In this document: positions 26,621 to 36,155 of the stretch, piece after piece
Position numbering within the stretch: the first letter of the stretch is position 1
Layout of the letters: each line of letters begins with the position of its first letter
Assembly: GCA_030536575.1 (NCBI GenBank)
Contig: JAUNPS010000011.1
Span: 49,209-113,208, forward strand
Direction of reading: 5' to 3'
DNA: 64,000 nucleotides
Origin: Eubacteriales bacterium
GTDB lineage: Bacteria; Bacillota; Clostridia; Lachnospirales; Lachnospiraceae
The notes under the pieces: generated by a model
Told to the model about the DNA's origin: nothing
Seen by the model: only the letters and a program-made list of their open reading frames with translations
Database searches by the model: none
Position numbers and translations under genes: made by a program

Positions 26621-28376
26621 ATCCGTCACTTCTCTTCTGGGGAATGGTCAGGACGACCACCGCCCGGTCTTCGTCGTTGTAAAAGCGCAGGCCGTATTGC
26701 TCGCCATAGAGGAGCTTCAGCCTGGAGTGGATGTTCGTCAGCCCCACGCCTGACCCGTTGGAAGCAAGCTGCCCCTGCTCCATTTTTTCGAATAAGTCCT
26801 CCGCGAACTGCGACCCAGTGTTGGAAACCTGAATGCGGCACAGTTCCCCGCTCACCTGGATCTGAACATAAATATAACAGATCTCGTCGCTATATTCCAG
26901 TGCATGTTTTAACGCATTTTCCACCAAGGGCTGAATGCACAGCTTTGGCACCTGAATGCCGGAAATATCGTCCGGAACCTCCATCTGGAACGCCAGCCGG
27001 TCGCGGAAACGGATTTTCTGAATGCGGAGGTAATTGTCCAGAACCACCAGTTCTTCCGCCAGGGGAATCCGGTCGTCTGTTCCGTGAATGGAGGCGCGGA
27101 ACAGGTTGCCAAGGGATTTCGCCATTACCGAAATTTCTTCTACGCCGTATTTCTGCGCCATCCAGTTGATGGTGTCCAGCGTATTGTATAAAAAATGCGG
27201 ATTGATCTGCTGCTGAAGCATTTGAATCGTCGCCTCCTGCAGCAAAATCTGCTTTTCATAGTTTTCATCCCGCAGGGTCTTCACATTGCAGGTCATCTGG
27301 TCAAAATTTCGATGCAGTTCCCCGATTTCGTCCTGCCGGGTTTCATAATGGTACGTTTCGTCCTGCTTTGGAAGCTCGCGCCCCTCGCCGAAGCGCTGCA
27401 TCTTTTCAATCAGAAAATCAAGATGCTTCAGCACATGCCGGAACACCATCCAGAACACGAACACCATCAGCGCTGCCACCAGAATCATAAAGACCAAAAT
27501 CCGGATCTTGACCCGTTGCATGCTCCGGTAAATCAATTCATAATCCTTAAAATACAGATACTGCCAGGGAGTGTCCGGAATCTCCCCTTGGATAATCAGC
27601 TTTTCCCGTCCTTCCATCTCGGCGACCAGATACGCATTTCCGGTCTCCTGCATCGTCTCCAGCACTTCCGTGCAGACTTCATCGAAGCAAGGCACAGAAG
27701 GATAAATTCTTCTGTACCTCTCAAGCAGGACAAACTCCGATTCCTCCGTGGAATAGCCGTTGTCTTCCAGCGCATCCTGAATCAGCTTCCGGATATCCAC
27801 CACCAGATAAACGTCCGCCAGTTTTTCAAATGTCAGGTATTTCTGCTGGGAGAACTGCCGGTAGCAGACCACGCTGTTTCCGGCTTCTTCGGGTGCCTCC
27901 CATTTTAATTTTCCTTTGTTTTTCTCTGCTTCTTCCTCCAGTTTTTCCAGGTCGAACGCGGTGAGATCGTCGGTGTTTCCCATGCAGATATTGCTTCCGT
28001 CTTTCAGGACAATGTGGATGGATTTTACATAACTGTTAAACGTATAGGCGTAGAGTGCCTGATAGACGTTTCGCTTCCACCGCGCGGTCTGCTCCTGTTC
28101 GGGATCTTTCAGCTCATACAGATTATCCTGAATCACGGAGTCCCCGATGATATGATCCGAAATAGCTTCAATCGCCTGCATTTCCGCCGTAATCGTGGTG
28201 GAAATGTCGTTCAGGGACTGCGCATGAGCCTCGTACAGTTCCTGTTCGTAATACTTCGCCAGATACCGGATATTTGCATAAAAGACCAGACAGACGCCGG
28301 CCAGGCCTACCGCCGTAATCAGCACAATTTTTTTGTGCAGCGACAGATTTTCAAACCAGATTTTTCCTTTTTCCAT
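26595..28376 (-). CDS. YesM-type sensor histidine kinase
   Basis: This 593-residue kinase has a first membrane helix (IVLITAVGLAGVCLVFY), about 260 extracellular residues, a second helix (ILVFMILVAALMVFVFWMVF), a HAMP linker, and a His_kinase domain with QQINPHFLYNTLDTINWMAQ. The GHKL ATPase domain has QPLVENALKHALEY and GSGVGLTNIHSRL. The extracellular sensor probably detects a galacturonide directly or through the binding protein (inference from the B. subtilis YesMN arrangement). The start lies inside the end of the GH28 gene. Confidence 0.93.
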   Translation of the reverse strand: MEKGKIWFENLSLHKKIVLITAVGLAGVCLVFYANIRYLAKYYEQELYEAHAQSLNDISTTITAEMQAIEAISDHIIGDSVIQDNLYELKDPEQEQTARWKRNVYQALYAYTFNSYVKSIHIVLKDGSNICMGNTDDLTAFDLEKLEEEAEKNKGKLKWEAPEEAGNSVVCYRQFSQQKYLTFEKLADVYLVVDIRKLIQDALEDNGYSTEESEFVLLERYRRIYPSVPCFDEVCTEVLETMQETGNAYLVAEMEGREKLIIQGEIPDTPWQYLYFKDYELIYRSMQRVKIRILVFMILVAALMVFVFWMVFRHVLKHLDFLIEKMQRFGEGRELPKQDETYHYETRQDEIGELHRNFDQMTCNVKTLRDENYEKQILLQEATIQMLQQQINPHFLYNTLDTINWMAQKYGVEEISVMAKSLGNLFRASIHGTDDRIPLAEELVVLDNYLRIQKIRFRDRLAFQMEVPDDISGIQVPKLCIQPLVENALKHALEYSDEICYIYVQIQVSGELCRIQVSNTGSQFAEDLFEKMEQGQLASNGSGVGLTNIHSRLKLLYGEQYGLRFYNDEDRAVVVLTIPQKRSDGYDEINDCG

Positions 28377-28377
28377 C

Positions 28378-29652
28378 TTACGTTTTCACCGTTACTTCCA
28401 CATCGTTCAGGCTCAGGTTCTCCACCTGGCGGATGCTTCCAAATTCTTTTGCCGTTATGCGCACGTGTTCCATCCGGACATTCCGGATCGGGTGGCTGTC
28501 GTAGGCCTGGATAAAAAAGGCCACGGATTTTCCGGTGTAAGATTCCTCATAAGTCGCGGTGAGGGAGGAAATCCGCATGTCACGCACCTCAGGCATTCCT
28601 TTTCCCGCCGGGACTTTTTCTGTCAGCAGCTTCCAGCGTTTCGGAATCTCTCCCTGGTAATCCGCCGGAATCTGCGGATAGCTGAAATCCGGGAACCAGT
28701 TCGTGTTCAGGTTTACGGCATAGCCCACATTGACCATATGCAGATTTTCCACCCGGATATGGTCGAGGAAGCCGCCCCGGATTTTGGCGGATTTGACGTA
28801 GACGCCATTGTCTGTCCCCCGAAACTGAAGGTCGTGGAGGTAAATCTGGTCGATTCCCCCCGCCATATCGCTTCCGAATGCCAGACCCATGCCCTCGCGC
28901 AGGATACAATTCCGCACTTCCACTTTTTCGCAGATGCGGTTTACCCGCATGCCGTCCGCATTCATTCCGGCTTTCAGGACAATGTTGTCGTCATTACAGG
29001 AAATGTCGCAGTTTTCCACCAACACTTCGCTGCTGGAATCGATATCGATCCCGTCGGTGCTGGGACCCTGTGCATCCGTGATCCGGATTCCGGAAATGCG
29101 GACGTCCTGGCAGTAGCAGACATGCAGATTCCAGAATCCGGAACGGGTCAGATGGAAGTCTTCGCACACGACATGTCTGCAGTTCCGAAGCTGAACCAGT
29201 CTGGGACGGATGCAGTCGTAGTCGGCGGCCCAACGGAGGCCTTTTTCCGCGTAATCCCGGCACATGCCGCCGTTTCGGTCTTTCCCCCAGAATTTCTCCC
29301 ACCAGATTTCACCCTGGCCATCCAGGGTTCCCGGCCCGGAAATACGAATGTTTTCACAGTCAATAGCATTTAATAGCGCGCCCATCCATTCCATCTCGAT
29401 TCCGGCCGCCCTGGTCTGCATCAGCGGATAGGCCGCTTCTTCCTGGCTTCCCAGCAAAACCGCTCCTTCTTCCAGATGCAGTTCCATATCGCTGTGCAGA
29501 AACAGGCTTCCAGTCCGGTATATGCCTCTCGCGACTACCGCACATCCCTTCTCTTTCCCGGCGTCGTCAAGAAGTTTCTGAAGCTTTCCCGTAACATCGG
29601 TTTGCCCGTCGGCTTCGATCTGATAATCGGCCGTTGAAAAAATTCTTCTCAT
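28378..29652 (-). CDS. Glycoside hydrolase family 28 polygalacturonase-type enzyme
   Basis: This 424-residue right-handed beta-helix protein has the GH28 active-site segments STDGIDIDSS (for NTD), CNDDNIVLKAG (for DD), GLAFGSDM (for GHG/GSE) and NGVYVKS (for RIK). It cleaves galacturonic acid linkages. It has no signal peptide, so it probably acts on imported oligogalacturonides as an exo-enzyme. The ATG at 29652 has AGGAGG 6 bp upstream. It lies between the permeases and the sensor kinase in one operon. Confidence 0.92.
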   Translation of the reverse strand: MRRIFSTADYQIEADGQTDVTGKLQKLLDDAGKEKGCAVVARGIYRTGSLFLHSDMELHLEEGAVLLGSQEEAAYPLMQTRAAGIEMEWMGALLNAIDCENIRISGPGTLDGQGEIWWEKFWGKDRNGGMCRDYAEKGLRWAADYDCIRPRLVQLRNCRHVVCEDFHLTRSGFWNLHVCYCQDVRISGIRITDAQGPSTDGIDIDSSSEVLVENCDISCNDDNIVLKAGMNADGMRVNRICEKVEVRNCILREGMGLAFGSDMAGGIDQIYLHDLQFRGTDNGVYVKSAKIRGGFLDHIRVENLHMVNVGYAVNLNTNWFPDFSYPQIPADYQGEIPKRWKLLTEKVPAGKGMPEVRDMRISSLTATYEESYTGKSVAFFIQAYDSHPIRNVRMEHVRITAKEFGSIRQVENLSLNDVEVTVKT

Positions 29653-29662
29653 GGTTCTCCTC

Positions 29663-30517
29663 CTATCCCTTGATTCCTGTGGACGCAATCCCTTCCACCA
29701 AATACTTCTGCATTGTGACAAAAATCAGGAAAATGGGGATCAGGGACAGCGCCGCCATCGCAAACATGGCCCCCCAGTCCGAACCCACCGTGGGATCGGA
29801 AAACATTTTCAGCGCATAACTGACCGGATAGGTCAGCGGATCATTCAGATAAATCAGCGCGGAAAGGAAATCGTCCCATCTCCACATGAAGGAGAAGATG
29901 GCGCTTGTCACCAGGGACGGCTTGATCAGCGGCAGGATAATCCGCCAGAAGATTCCGTAAAGACTACAGCCGTCCATTTTCGCCGCCTCGTCCAGGTCTT
30001 TGGGAATCCCTTTGATAAACTGCACATTCAGGAAAATAAAGAAGCCCTGGCCGAAAAACTGCGGAACGATAATCGGCAGATAGGTGCCGACCCATTTCAT
30101 TTTATTAAACAGAATGTACTGCGGAATCATGATCATCTGAAACGGCAGCATCATCGAGACCAGCATGCATGCGAACCAGAGGCCTTTTAGCGGGAACTGG
30201 CACCTTGCGAAGCCAAAACCGATCACCGCTGAGGAAATTACGGCTCCGACTGTGGAAATTCCGGCGATTACAAACGAATTTTTGAAAAAAATCCCGAAAT
30301 CATACCCGGCAAACCCCTGCCATCCGTTCTTATAATTTTCCAATGTAAACGTGCTCGGAATCAACTGTGCCGCAGTCTGAAAAATATCCCCGCTTTCCTT
30401 GAAGGAACTCAGGATCATCCATACCAGCGGGTAAACCATGACACATGCCCCCGCAAGCGTCACGGCATGGTACAGCACGCTGCGTCCGCGTTTTCTGCCT
30501 TTAGCCTTCGGACTCAT
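29663..30517 (-). CDS. Carbohydrate ABC transporter permease, MalG-like
   Basis: This 284-residue protein has six membrane segments and the EAA loop DEAAKMDGCSLYGIFWRIILPL. It overlaps the preceding permease by 17 bases. It resembles the YesQ/LplC type of importer for pectin fragments, consistent with GH28 next door. No ATPase gene is present. Confidence 0.93.
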   Translation of the reverse strand: MSPKAKGRKRGRSVLYHAVTLAGACVMVYPLVWMILSSFKESGDIFQTAAQLIPSTFTLENYKNGWQGFAGYDFGIFFKNSFVIAGISTVGAVISSAVIGFGFARCQFPLKGLWFACMLVSMMLPFQMIMIPQYILFNKMKWVGTYLPIIVPQFFGQGFFIFLNVQFIKGIPKDLDEAAKMDGCSLYGIFWRIILPLIKPSLVTSAIFSFMWRWDDFLSALIYLNDPLTYPVSYALKMFSDPTVGSDWGAMFAMAALSLIPIFLIFVTMQKYLVEGIASTGIKG

Positions 30518-31403
30518 AGTACACCCACCTTTTCTGTGTTTTGAACAGAATCAGCGTCACCAGGCCGATCAGCAGGATCATGAACCAGGCCATTGCGCAT
30601 CCGTACCCAAGTTTGTTGTACGTAAAGGAATTCTGGTACATGTACACCGCATAAAAGCGCGTGCTGTCGCGGGGGCCGCCCTGCGTGATGATATAACTCT
30701 GCGTAAAGGTCATAAAACCGGTAATTAACTGGTTAATCAGGTTAAAGAAGATGGACGGGGTCAGCATTGGCAGCGTAATGCGGAAAAATTTCTGAACCGC
30801 GTTCGCACCGTCTAAAATGGCCGCCTCGTAAAGGTTCACCGGAATCTGCTTCAGGCCTGACAAAAAAATCAGCATAGAAGAACCGAACTGCCAGACTGCC
30901 AGCAGAATCAGCACCCAGATCGCCGTATCGGAGCGTCCCAGCCAGGAAATTTCACATGGAATTCCTATAGACTGGAGCAGCGTATTGATGACGCCGTCTG
31001 ACGCAAACATCCGCTTCCAGAGAATTGCTACCGCTACGCTGGAGCCCATGATCGACGGAAGGTAGTAGAGCGCCCGGTAAAGACCTGAGAGCTTCGTATT
31101 TTTTACCAGCAGCAGTGCAACCGCCAGCGCCATGATCAGCCGAAGCGGGACAGAAAAGACCACATAATACAGGGTCACGCCCAGCACCTTCCAGAACTTG
31201 GAGTCCTGCGTCAGCATCGTCACATAGTTTTCCAGCCCAATCCATACCGGAGACTCCAGAATATTGTATCTGGTGAACGAAAATCCGAAGGACAGTGCCA
31301 TCGGCAGGGCCAGAAATGCGAAAAATCCGATGAGGAAGGGCAGGATAAAGACATATCCTGCGACCTTCTCTTTGTTTAATATGCGCATCAGTTTCCTGGT
31401 CAA
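30501..31403 (-). CDS. Carbohydrate ABC transporter permease, MalF-like
   Basis: This 300-residue protein has six membrane segments, the first of which (YVFILPFLIGFFAFLALPMALSF) is typical. The EAA loop is YEAAILDGANAVQKFFRITLPML. It follows the binding protein by 13 bp. Homologous to the YesP/UgpA type. Confidence 0.93.
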   Translation of the reverse strand: MTRKLMRILNKEKVAGYVFILPFLIGFFAFLALPMALSFGFSFTRYNILESPVWIGLENYVTMLTQDSKFWKVLGVTLYYVVFSVPLRLIMALAVALLLVKNTKLSGLYRALYYLPSIMGSSVAVAILWKRMFASDGVINTLLQSIGIPCEISWLGRSDTAIWVLILLAVWQFGSSMLIFLSGLKQIPVNLYEAAILDGANAVQKFFRITLPMLTPSIFFNLINQLITGFMTFTQSYIITQGGPRDSTRFYAVYMYQNSFTYNKLGYGCAMAWFMILLIGLVTLILFKTQKRWVYYESEG

Positions 31404-31416
31404 TGGAACATTCCCC

Positions 31417-32691
31417 CTACTTCGCTGCCTCGTCCAAGATTCGTTTTGCTTCGGTCATGAAGGAATCCGTGGCTTCTTCTACGGTGATATCTCCGTAGCG
31501 CAGATTTTCCACAGTGGTATTGCACAGGGCGTCCACTTCGGCTCTTCCTTCCGGTTCCAGCGGGTCAACGGACTCGGCCACTTCCGATACGGCGGCAACG
31601 TAATCGAAGACTTTCTGGAATACCTCATCGGCGTTTGGCTTGATGGCTTCGGAGACTTCGGAGTTTACCGGGATGCCGCGTTCGGCCATCAGGATTTCGT
31701 TGCATTCGATGCTGTTGATAAACCAGTCGATGAATTTCGCGGCTTCTTCTTTATTCTCCGAGGTTTCTGCAATGCTTAAGAATGCCGCGGGCTGCAGATA
31801 CATGGGCTGCGCTTCCATTTCTTCGGGCATCGGATACATGGTCATTTCAAGTTCGCGCCCGGCGGTACTGCTGATGCTGATAAACTGATTACAGAATGAA
31901 AAGTCATTCCAGGTGGTTCCGTCGTTGATCGGCTTCGTTTCCACGACGTAAGGGTTTTTCTCCGCGAGCAGTTCCGGTGTGATCGCAAATTCGGCTTTTG
32001 CAAATTTGTCTACCAGTGCAAAATGCTCTGCAACGGAGGTGCTGTCGCCTGCGTTGATTTCGTCGTACAGGTTGGTTCCGTTGGCTCTGGACAGGTAGCG
32101 GAGCGTATTCAGACCGCCGTCAAAGTAGGTCATGGCTCCGGTTTTCTCGTAGATTTCCGCGGAAATGTCATAAAATTCGTCAAAGGTCATCTGATCCGGA
32201 ATTGTGACGCCTGCTTCTTCCACAATGGCTTTGTCGTAGTCCATCATCAGGGCTGTGACGCCGCTGCTGATTCCGTAGCATTTTCCGTCGATGGTGCTGC
32301 TGTCGATGACGGAAGCATTGATTTTGCTGGTGTCGATCACTCCGCTGTCAATAAACTCCGTCAGGTTGGCGAGCTGGCCACTGCTCTGGTAGCTGTTCAG
32401 ATAGGATGCATCCTGCTGCATGATATCCGGCAGGTTTCCTCCGGCTGCCATTGTAGACAGTTTGTCCCAGTAGCCCGTCCAGTCAGTGAACTCCACCTTG
32501 ATTTCTACGTTCGGGTTTTGTTCCATGTACAGGTCTACCGCTTTTTTCGTCAGGTCGTTTCTTGTCTGGTTTCCCCACCAGCAGAAGCTTAGTGTGACTT
32601 TCTCTTCTCCGCCGGAAGCGAACGCCATGGATGAAATTGCTGTTGTCAGGATGCAGGATGCAAGTACTGCTGTTAAAATTCGTTTTTTCAT
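31417..32691 (-). CDS. Extracellular binding protein of the galacturonide ABC transporter
   Basis: This 424-residue solute-binding protein has a signal peptide (KKRILTAVLASCILTTAIS). LASC could be a lipobox, but it leaves a very short hydrophobic part, and a second cut after AFA is also possible. The mature domain contains VTLSFCWWGNQTRNDL and the family segment LPDIMQQDASYLNSYQ. It is first in the operon and has a promoter at 32723-32751. The likely ligand is an oligogalacturonide or related pectin sugar (inference from the operon). Confidence 0.92.
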   Translation of the reverse strand: MKKRILTAVLASCILTTAISSMAFASGGEEKVTLSFCWWGNQTRNDLTKKAVDLYMEQNPNVEIKVEFTDWTGYWDKLSTMAAGGNLPDIMQQDASYLNSYQSSGQLANLTEFIDSGVIDTSKINASVIDSSTIDGKCYGISSGVTALMMDYDKAIVEEAGVTIPDQMTFDEFYDISAEIYEKTGAMTYFDGGLNTLRYLSRANGTNLYDEINAGDSTSVAEHFALVDKFAKAEFAITPELLAEKNPYVVETKPINDGTTWNDFSFCNQFISISSTAGRELEMTMYPMPEEMEAQPMYLQPAAFLSIAETSENKEEAAKFIDWFINSIECNEILMAERGIPVNSEVSEAIKPNADEVFQKVFDYVAAVSEVAESVDPLEPEGRAEVDALCNTTVENLRYGDITVEEATDSFMTEAKRILDEAAK

Positions 32692-32722
32692 TTGGAAAAC
32701 CCTCCTTCTTTTTGATACTTTT

Positions 32723-32751
32723 ATTCTAGGAGGAAGGGGCTTTTCCGTAAA
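32723..32751 (-). promoter_or_regulatory. Promoter of the pectin/galacturonide operon
   Basis: TTTACG (32746-32751) and TAGAAT (32723-32728) are 17 bp apart, 32 bp before the ATG. A weak -35 box is what one expects for a promoter that needs the YesN-type activator. Confidence 0.65.
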
Positions 32752-32796
32752 GTAAAAAAAGCGTTTTCGGGATGGTAAAAAAAGGCTGAAATTACA

Positions 32797-32831
32797 AAAC
32801 GGCAGTTACGGAAAAGTCCGCAACTGCCGTG
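32797..32831 (-). terminator. Terminator of uxaA-uxaB
   Basis: ACGGCAGTTGCGGA pairs fully with TCCGTAACTGCCGT, and TTTTGT follows, 13 bp after the uxaB stop codon. Confidence 0.9.
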
Positions 32832-32844
32832 CTGACCGACGCCT

Positions 32845-34335
32845 TTATGCGTTCAGGCACTTCTCCATAACCGCATAGGTGCCCTTCTCCCTGGACATCT
32901 CCAGCGCTTCCGTAACCGCCTCCAGCAGTCCCGGAATCTCCGTCAGATCCTCGCCCCAGAAATCCGTATTCTTCAGAACCGCACTTGCCAGATCCGCCGC
33001 AGAATCCTCTTTGTGCGCATCATAGAATTTCAGGATCGGAAGATCGTCCTTGATCTCGTATTCATTCTCGCCGCGCTGGCCGATGAAGCTCGTTCCTTCC
33101 AGGCGTTTGCCGCAGTAGAACTGGATGTAGAAGGCCAGGGACGCCGCGATGCAGGGCGGAACCTTACCGAATTTCTCCACGTAGCCTTTCAGGGACGGCA
33201 TTACGCGGGCTTTCCACTTGGAGGTGGAGTTCAGGGAAATGGCTAACAGGGCATGGTCTACGAACGGATTGTTGAAACGTTCGGTAACGGCTGCCGCGAA
33301 TTCCTTTAACTCCTCTTCCGGAAGGGTCAGGGTCGGGATGATTTCGTCGTAAATGGTCTTATTCATGAAGCCGCAGATCACTTTGTCATTCATGCAGTCC
33401 CGGACAATGTTCTGGCCTGCCAGGTATGCGCCCAGAACCATGGAGGTGTGCGCGCCGTTCAGGATGCGGACTTTTCTCTGTTTGTACGGCTTGTGGTCGT
33501 CGCAGATGATGACCGGAAGGCCTGCTTCTTCGAAGGGAAGCTCTTTCTTTAAGGACTGGGGGCCTTCGATTACCCAGAAGCCGAAGACTTCGCCGGTGTC
33601 GATCAGGTTATCTTCGTAGCCCAGCTCTTCGCAGATCTGCGCGGCTTCGCTTCTCGGATAGCCGGTTACGATCCGGTCTACCAGGGTGGAACAGAAAATG
33701 TTCTCTTCTTTTACCCAGGTCTTGAATTCTTCGCCCAGGTTCCACTGGTCTACGTACTGGAGCACGCATTTTTCCAGTTCTTTTCCGTTGTTGTCGATCA
33801 GTTCGCAGGAGAGGATGATGAAGCCTTTGCCTTTTTCCTGGCCGAAATGTTTGAAGCGCTCGTATAAGAACTGGGTCAGTTTTCCGGGGTAGCTGGAGGC
33901 CGGAACGTCGGTGAACTGGCAGGCCGGGTCGTAGGCAATGCCGGCTTCGGTGGTGTTGCAGCTAATGAAGCGCAGATCCGGGTTTTTCGCGCAGTCCAGG
34001 ACGGCCTGGTAGTCGTCGTAGGGGTTCAGGCAGCGGCTTACGCTGGAGATGACGCGCTTGGCGTTTACCTTCTGGCCGTTTTCGAAGCCGCGCAGGAACA
34101 GGGTGTATAAGCCTTCCTGCTCGTTGATCATTTTGTACATCTGGGCGTCGATAGGCTGAACCAGGACAACTTTGCTGTTAAAGCCGACGCGTTCGTTCAT
34201 CATGTCGAACCAGTAGTCTACGAAGGCGCGCATGAAGTTTCCTTCGCCGAACTGGATCATGCGTTCCGGGGCTTCTTTTAACAGGTAGCCGTCGTAGTTT
34301 AATTCTTCCAGGGTTTGATAGCTTAATTTTTTCAT
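32845..34335 (-). CDS. uxaB: Tagaturonate reductase (altronate oxidoreductase)
   Basis: This 496-residue polyol-dehydrogenase-family enzyme reduces tagaturonate to altronate with NADH. The start is MKKLSYQTLEEL, with MIQFGEGNFMRAFVDYWFD as the nucleotide-binding fold, NTTEAGIAYDP, and the family motif VRILNGAHTSMV with catalytic lysine upstream. The ATG at 34335 has AAGGAGG 11 bp upstream; a longer frame upstream is rejected. It lies 109 bp behind uxaA in one operon and follows UxaC in the pathway. Confidence 0.95.
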   Translation of the reverse strand: MKKLSYQTLEELNYDGYLLKEAPERMIQFGEGNFMRAFVDYWFDMMNERVGFNSKVVLVQPIDAQMYKMINEQEGLYTLFLRGFENGQKVNAKRVISSVSRCLNPYDDYQAVLDCAKNPDLRFISCNTTEAGIAYDPACQFTDVPASSYPGKLTQFLYERFKHFGQEKGKGFIILSCELIDNNGKELEKCVLQYVDQWNLGEEFKTWVKEENIFCSTLVDRIVTGYPRSEAAQICEELGYEDNLIDTGEVFGFWVIEGPQSLKKELPFEEAGLPVIICDDHKPYKQRKVRILNGAHTSMVLGAYLAGQNIVRDCMNDKVICGFMNKTIYDEIIPTLTLPEEELKEFAAAVTERFNNPFVDHALLAISLNSTSKWKARVMPSLKGYVEKFGKVPPCIAASLAFYIQFYCGKRLEGTSFIGQRGENEYEIKDDLPILKFYDAHKEDSAADLASAVLKNTDFWGEDLTEIPGLLEAVTEALEMSREKGTYAVMEKCLNA

Positions 34336-34444
34336 TTTTTTATTTTCCTCCTTATTTGTGCGCGAACCCTTGAGGGACGCGAGAGATTCTTGTAAAACGG
34401 ACATCCGGATGCCGCTCTGGCCTAGACATACCGGGCCAGGCTGC

Positions 34445-35926
34445 TTACAGTGTAACGCCCTGCTTAAAGATTGCCATATCATGGAAACCTTTTTCCTCGG
34501 CTTTCACTTTTTCGCCGGATGCCACGGCCAGCACATAGTCAAACAGCTTCTGCGCCGTCTCTTCCAGAGTGGCGTCTTCGACCATGCTTCCGCAGTTAAA
34601 GTCAATCCAGTTCTCTTTCTTCTTGCTGAGTCCGGTGTTCGTAGAAATTTTCATCGTCGGAACCGGGGAAGCGAAGGGCGTCCCGCGTCCGGTGGTAAAC
34701 AGTACCATGTGTGCGCCGCTGGCGGCCAATGCGGTGGAGGCCACCAGATCATTGCCCGGCGCACTTAACAGGTTCAGGCCCTTCTCGTGAACCACTTCCC
34801 CGTAAGCCAGCACGCCTTTTACAGCCGCGCTGCCGCTCTTCTGGGTACATCCAAGGGACTTGTCCTCCAGGGTGGAGATGCCGCCCGCTTTATTTCCCGG
34901 AGACGGATTCTCGTAGATGGTCTGGTTATGGCTCTGGAAATACTGCTTAAAATCATTAATCAGCGCAACGGTCTTTTCAAACAATGCCTCATTTTCGCAG
35001 CGGTTCATCAAAATCGTCTCCGCGCCGAACATTTCCGGTACTTCCGTCAGGATGGTTGTCCCGCCCTTGGAAATCAGCAGGTCGGAGAATGCGCCTACGG
35101 CCGGATTCGCCGTGATGCCGGAAAGGCCGTCGGAGCCGCCGCATTTCATGCCGATGATCAGTTCGCTGGCGCTGATTTTCTCTCTGGAGAAGCCTTTCAC
35201 GTAGGCCGCAAGGTCTTCCAGGATGGCGCAGGCTTCTTCAATTTCGTCTTCGCATTCCTGGGATACCAGGAAACGGACGCGCTTTTCGTCGTAGGGGCCG
35301 ATGTATTTTTTCAGTTCGGTGATGTTGCTGTTCTCACAGCCGAGGCCCAGGACAAGGACGCCACCTGCGTTCGGGTGGTTCACCAGGTCAGCTAAAATCT
35401 GCCGGGTGTGCTCCTGGTCGTCACCCATCTGGGAACAGCCGTAGGGGTGCGGGAAGGCGGCGACTTCTTCCAGGGTGCCGCCCACCAGGGCTTTGGCCCG
35501 GCGCTCGATGGCGGTGGCAACGTTATTCACACAGCCGACCGTAGGGATGATCCAGATTTCATTCCGGATTCCCACTTTCCCGTCCGGGCGGCGATATCCC
35601 ATAAAGTAGGCTTCTTCGGTCTTCTCCAGGTCGGTGGGGACTTTTTCGTAAGTGTAGTCCAGCAGGTCGCCAAGGCCGGTCTTTAAATTGTGGGTGTGCA
35701 CCCATTCTCCCTGGGCAATGTCTTTCACGGCTACGCCGATGGCGTTTCCATACTTCAGGATCTGGCTTCCGGACGGAATGTCCTGCAGGGCGAATTTATG
35801 GCCCTGGGGGATGTCTTCCTTTAAACAGACCTGCTGGCCGTCCAGTTCGCAGACCGTTCCGGCGGTGAGGGGCGCAAGGGCCACGGCTACCATGTCCTTT
35901 GGATGGATTTTCAGATAGTTTTGCAT
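34445..35926 (-). CDS. uxaA: Altronate dehydratase
   Basis: This 493-residue enzyme converts altronate to 2-keto-3-deoxygluconate. It has the N-terminal SAF-like domain (KDMVAVALAPLTAGTVCEL) and the C-terminal catalytic domain with PHPYGCSQMGDD, LGLGCENSN and IGMKCGGSDGLSGI, the cysteines and histidine that bind iron. The ATG at 35926 has AAGGAG 9 bp upstream; the longer frame overlaps the promoter. The promoter at 36050 carries a LacI-type operator, so the divergent LacI protein probably represses it. Confidence 0.96.
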   Translation of the reverse strand: MQNYLKIHPKDMVAVALAPLTAGTVCELDGQQVCLKEDIPQGHKFALQDIPSGSQILKYGNAIGVAVKDIAQGEWVHTHNLKTGLGDLLDYTYEKVPTDLEKTEEAYFMGYRRPDGKVGIRNEIWIIPTVGCVNNVATAIERRAKALVGGTLEEVAAFPHPYGCSQMGDDQEHTRQILADLVNHPNAGGVLVLGLGCENSNITELKKYIGPYDEKRVRFLVSQECEDEIEEACAILEDLAAYVKGFSREKISASELIIGMKCGGSDGLSGITANPAVGAFSDLLISKGGTTILTEVPEMFGAETILMNRCENEALFEKTVALINDFKQYFQSHNQTIYENPSPGNKAGGISTLEDKSLGCTQKSGSAAVKGVLAYGEVVHEKGLNLLSAPGNDLVASTALAASGAHMVLFTTGRGTPFASPVPTMKISTNTGLSKKKENWIDFNCGSMVEDATLEETAQKLFDYVLAVASGEKVKAEEKGFHDMAIFKQGVTL

Positions 35927-36009
35927 ATCCCATTCTCCTTCTGCATGTTTTCCGGAAGTGGGTGCCGTCCGCGTATGATTTTCGCGGCAAAACCCGGTTT
36001 CCGGGAAAT

Positions 36010-36055
36010 TGTAAGTGCTTACATTTATAATTACACTTTTCTGGGAATATGTCAA
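36010..36055 (-). promoter_or_regulatory. uxaA promoter with LacI-type operator 1
   Basis: TTGACA (36050-36055) with AATTAT 17 bp further (36027-36032). Immediately downstream is the palindrome TGTAAGTGCTTACA (36010-36023), matching a second site at 36107. Binding there should block initiation or early elongation. Confidence 0.82.
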
Positions 36056-36074
36056 TATTTTTTCCAAAAAAATC

Positions 36075-36120
36075 TTGATTTTTCTTATATACCACATTAT
36101 AATGTTTGTAAGTGCTTACA
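36075..36120 (+). promoter_or_regulatory. lacI promoter with LacI-type operator 2
   Basis: TTGATT (36075-36080) and perfect TATAAT (36098-36103) are 17 bp apart. The operator TGTAAGTGCTTACA at 36107-36120 covers the start site, suggesting autorepression. The two identical operators are 97 bp apart, so a DNA loop between the divergent promoters is possible. Confidence 0.85.
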
Positions 36121-36155
36121 CTTTCGATCACTTATCATAGAAATGAGGAATGTTT

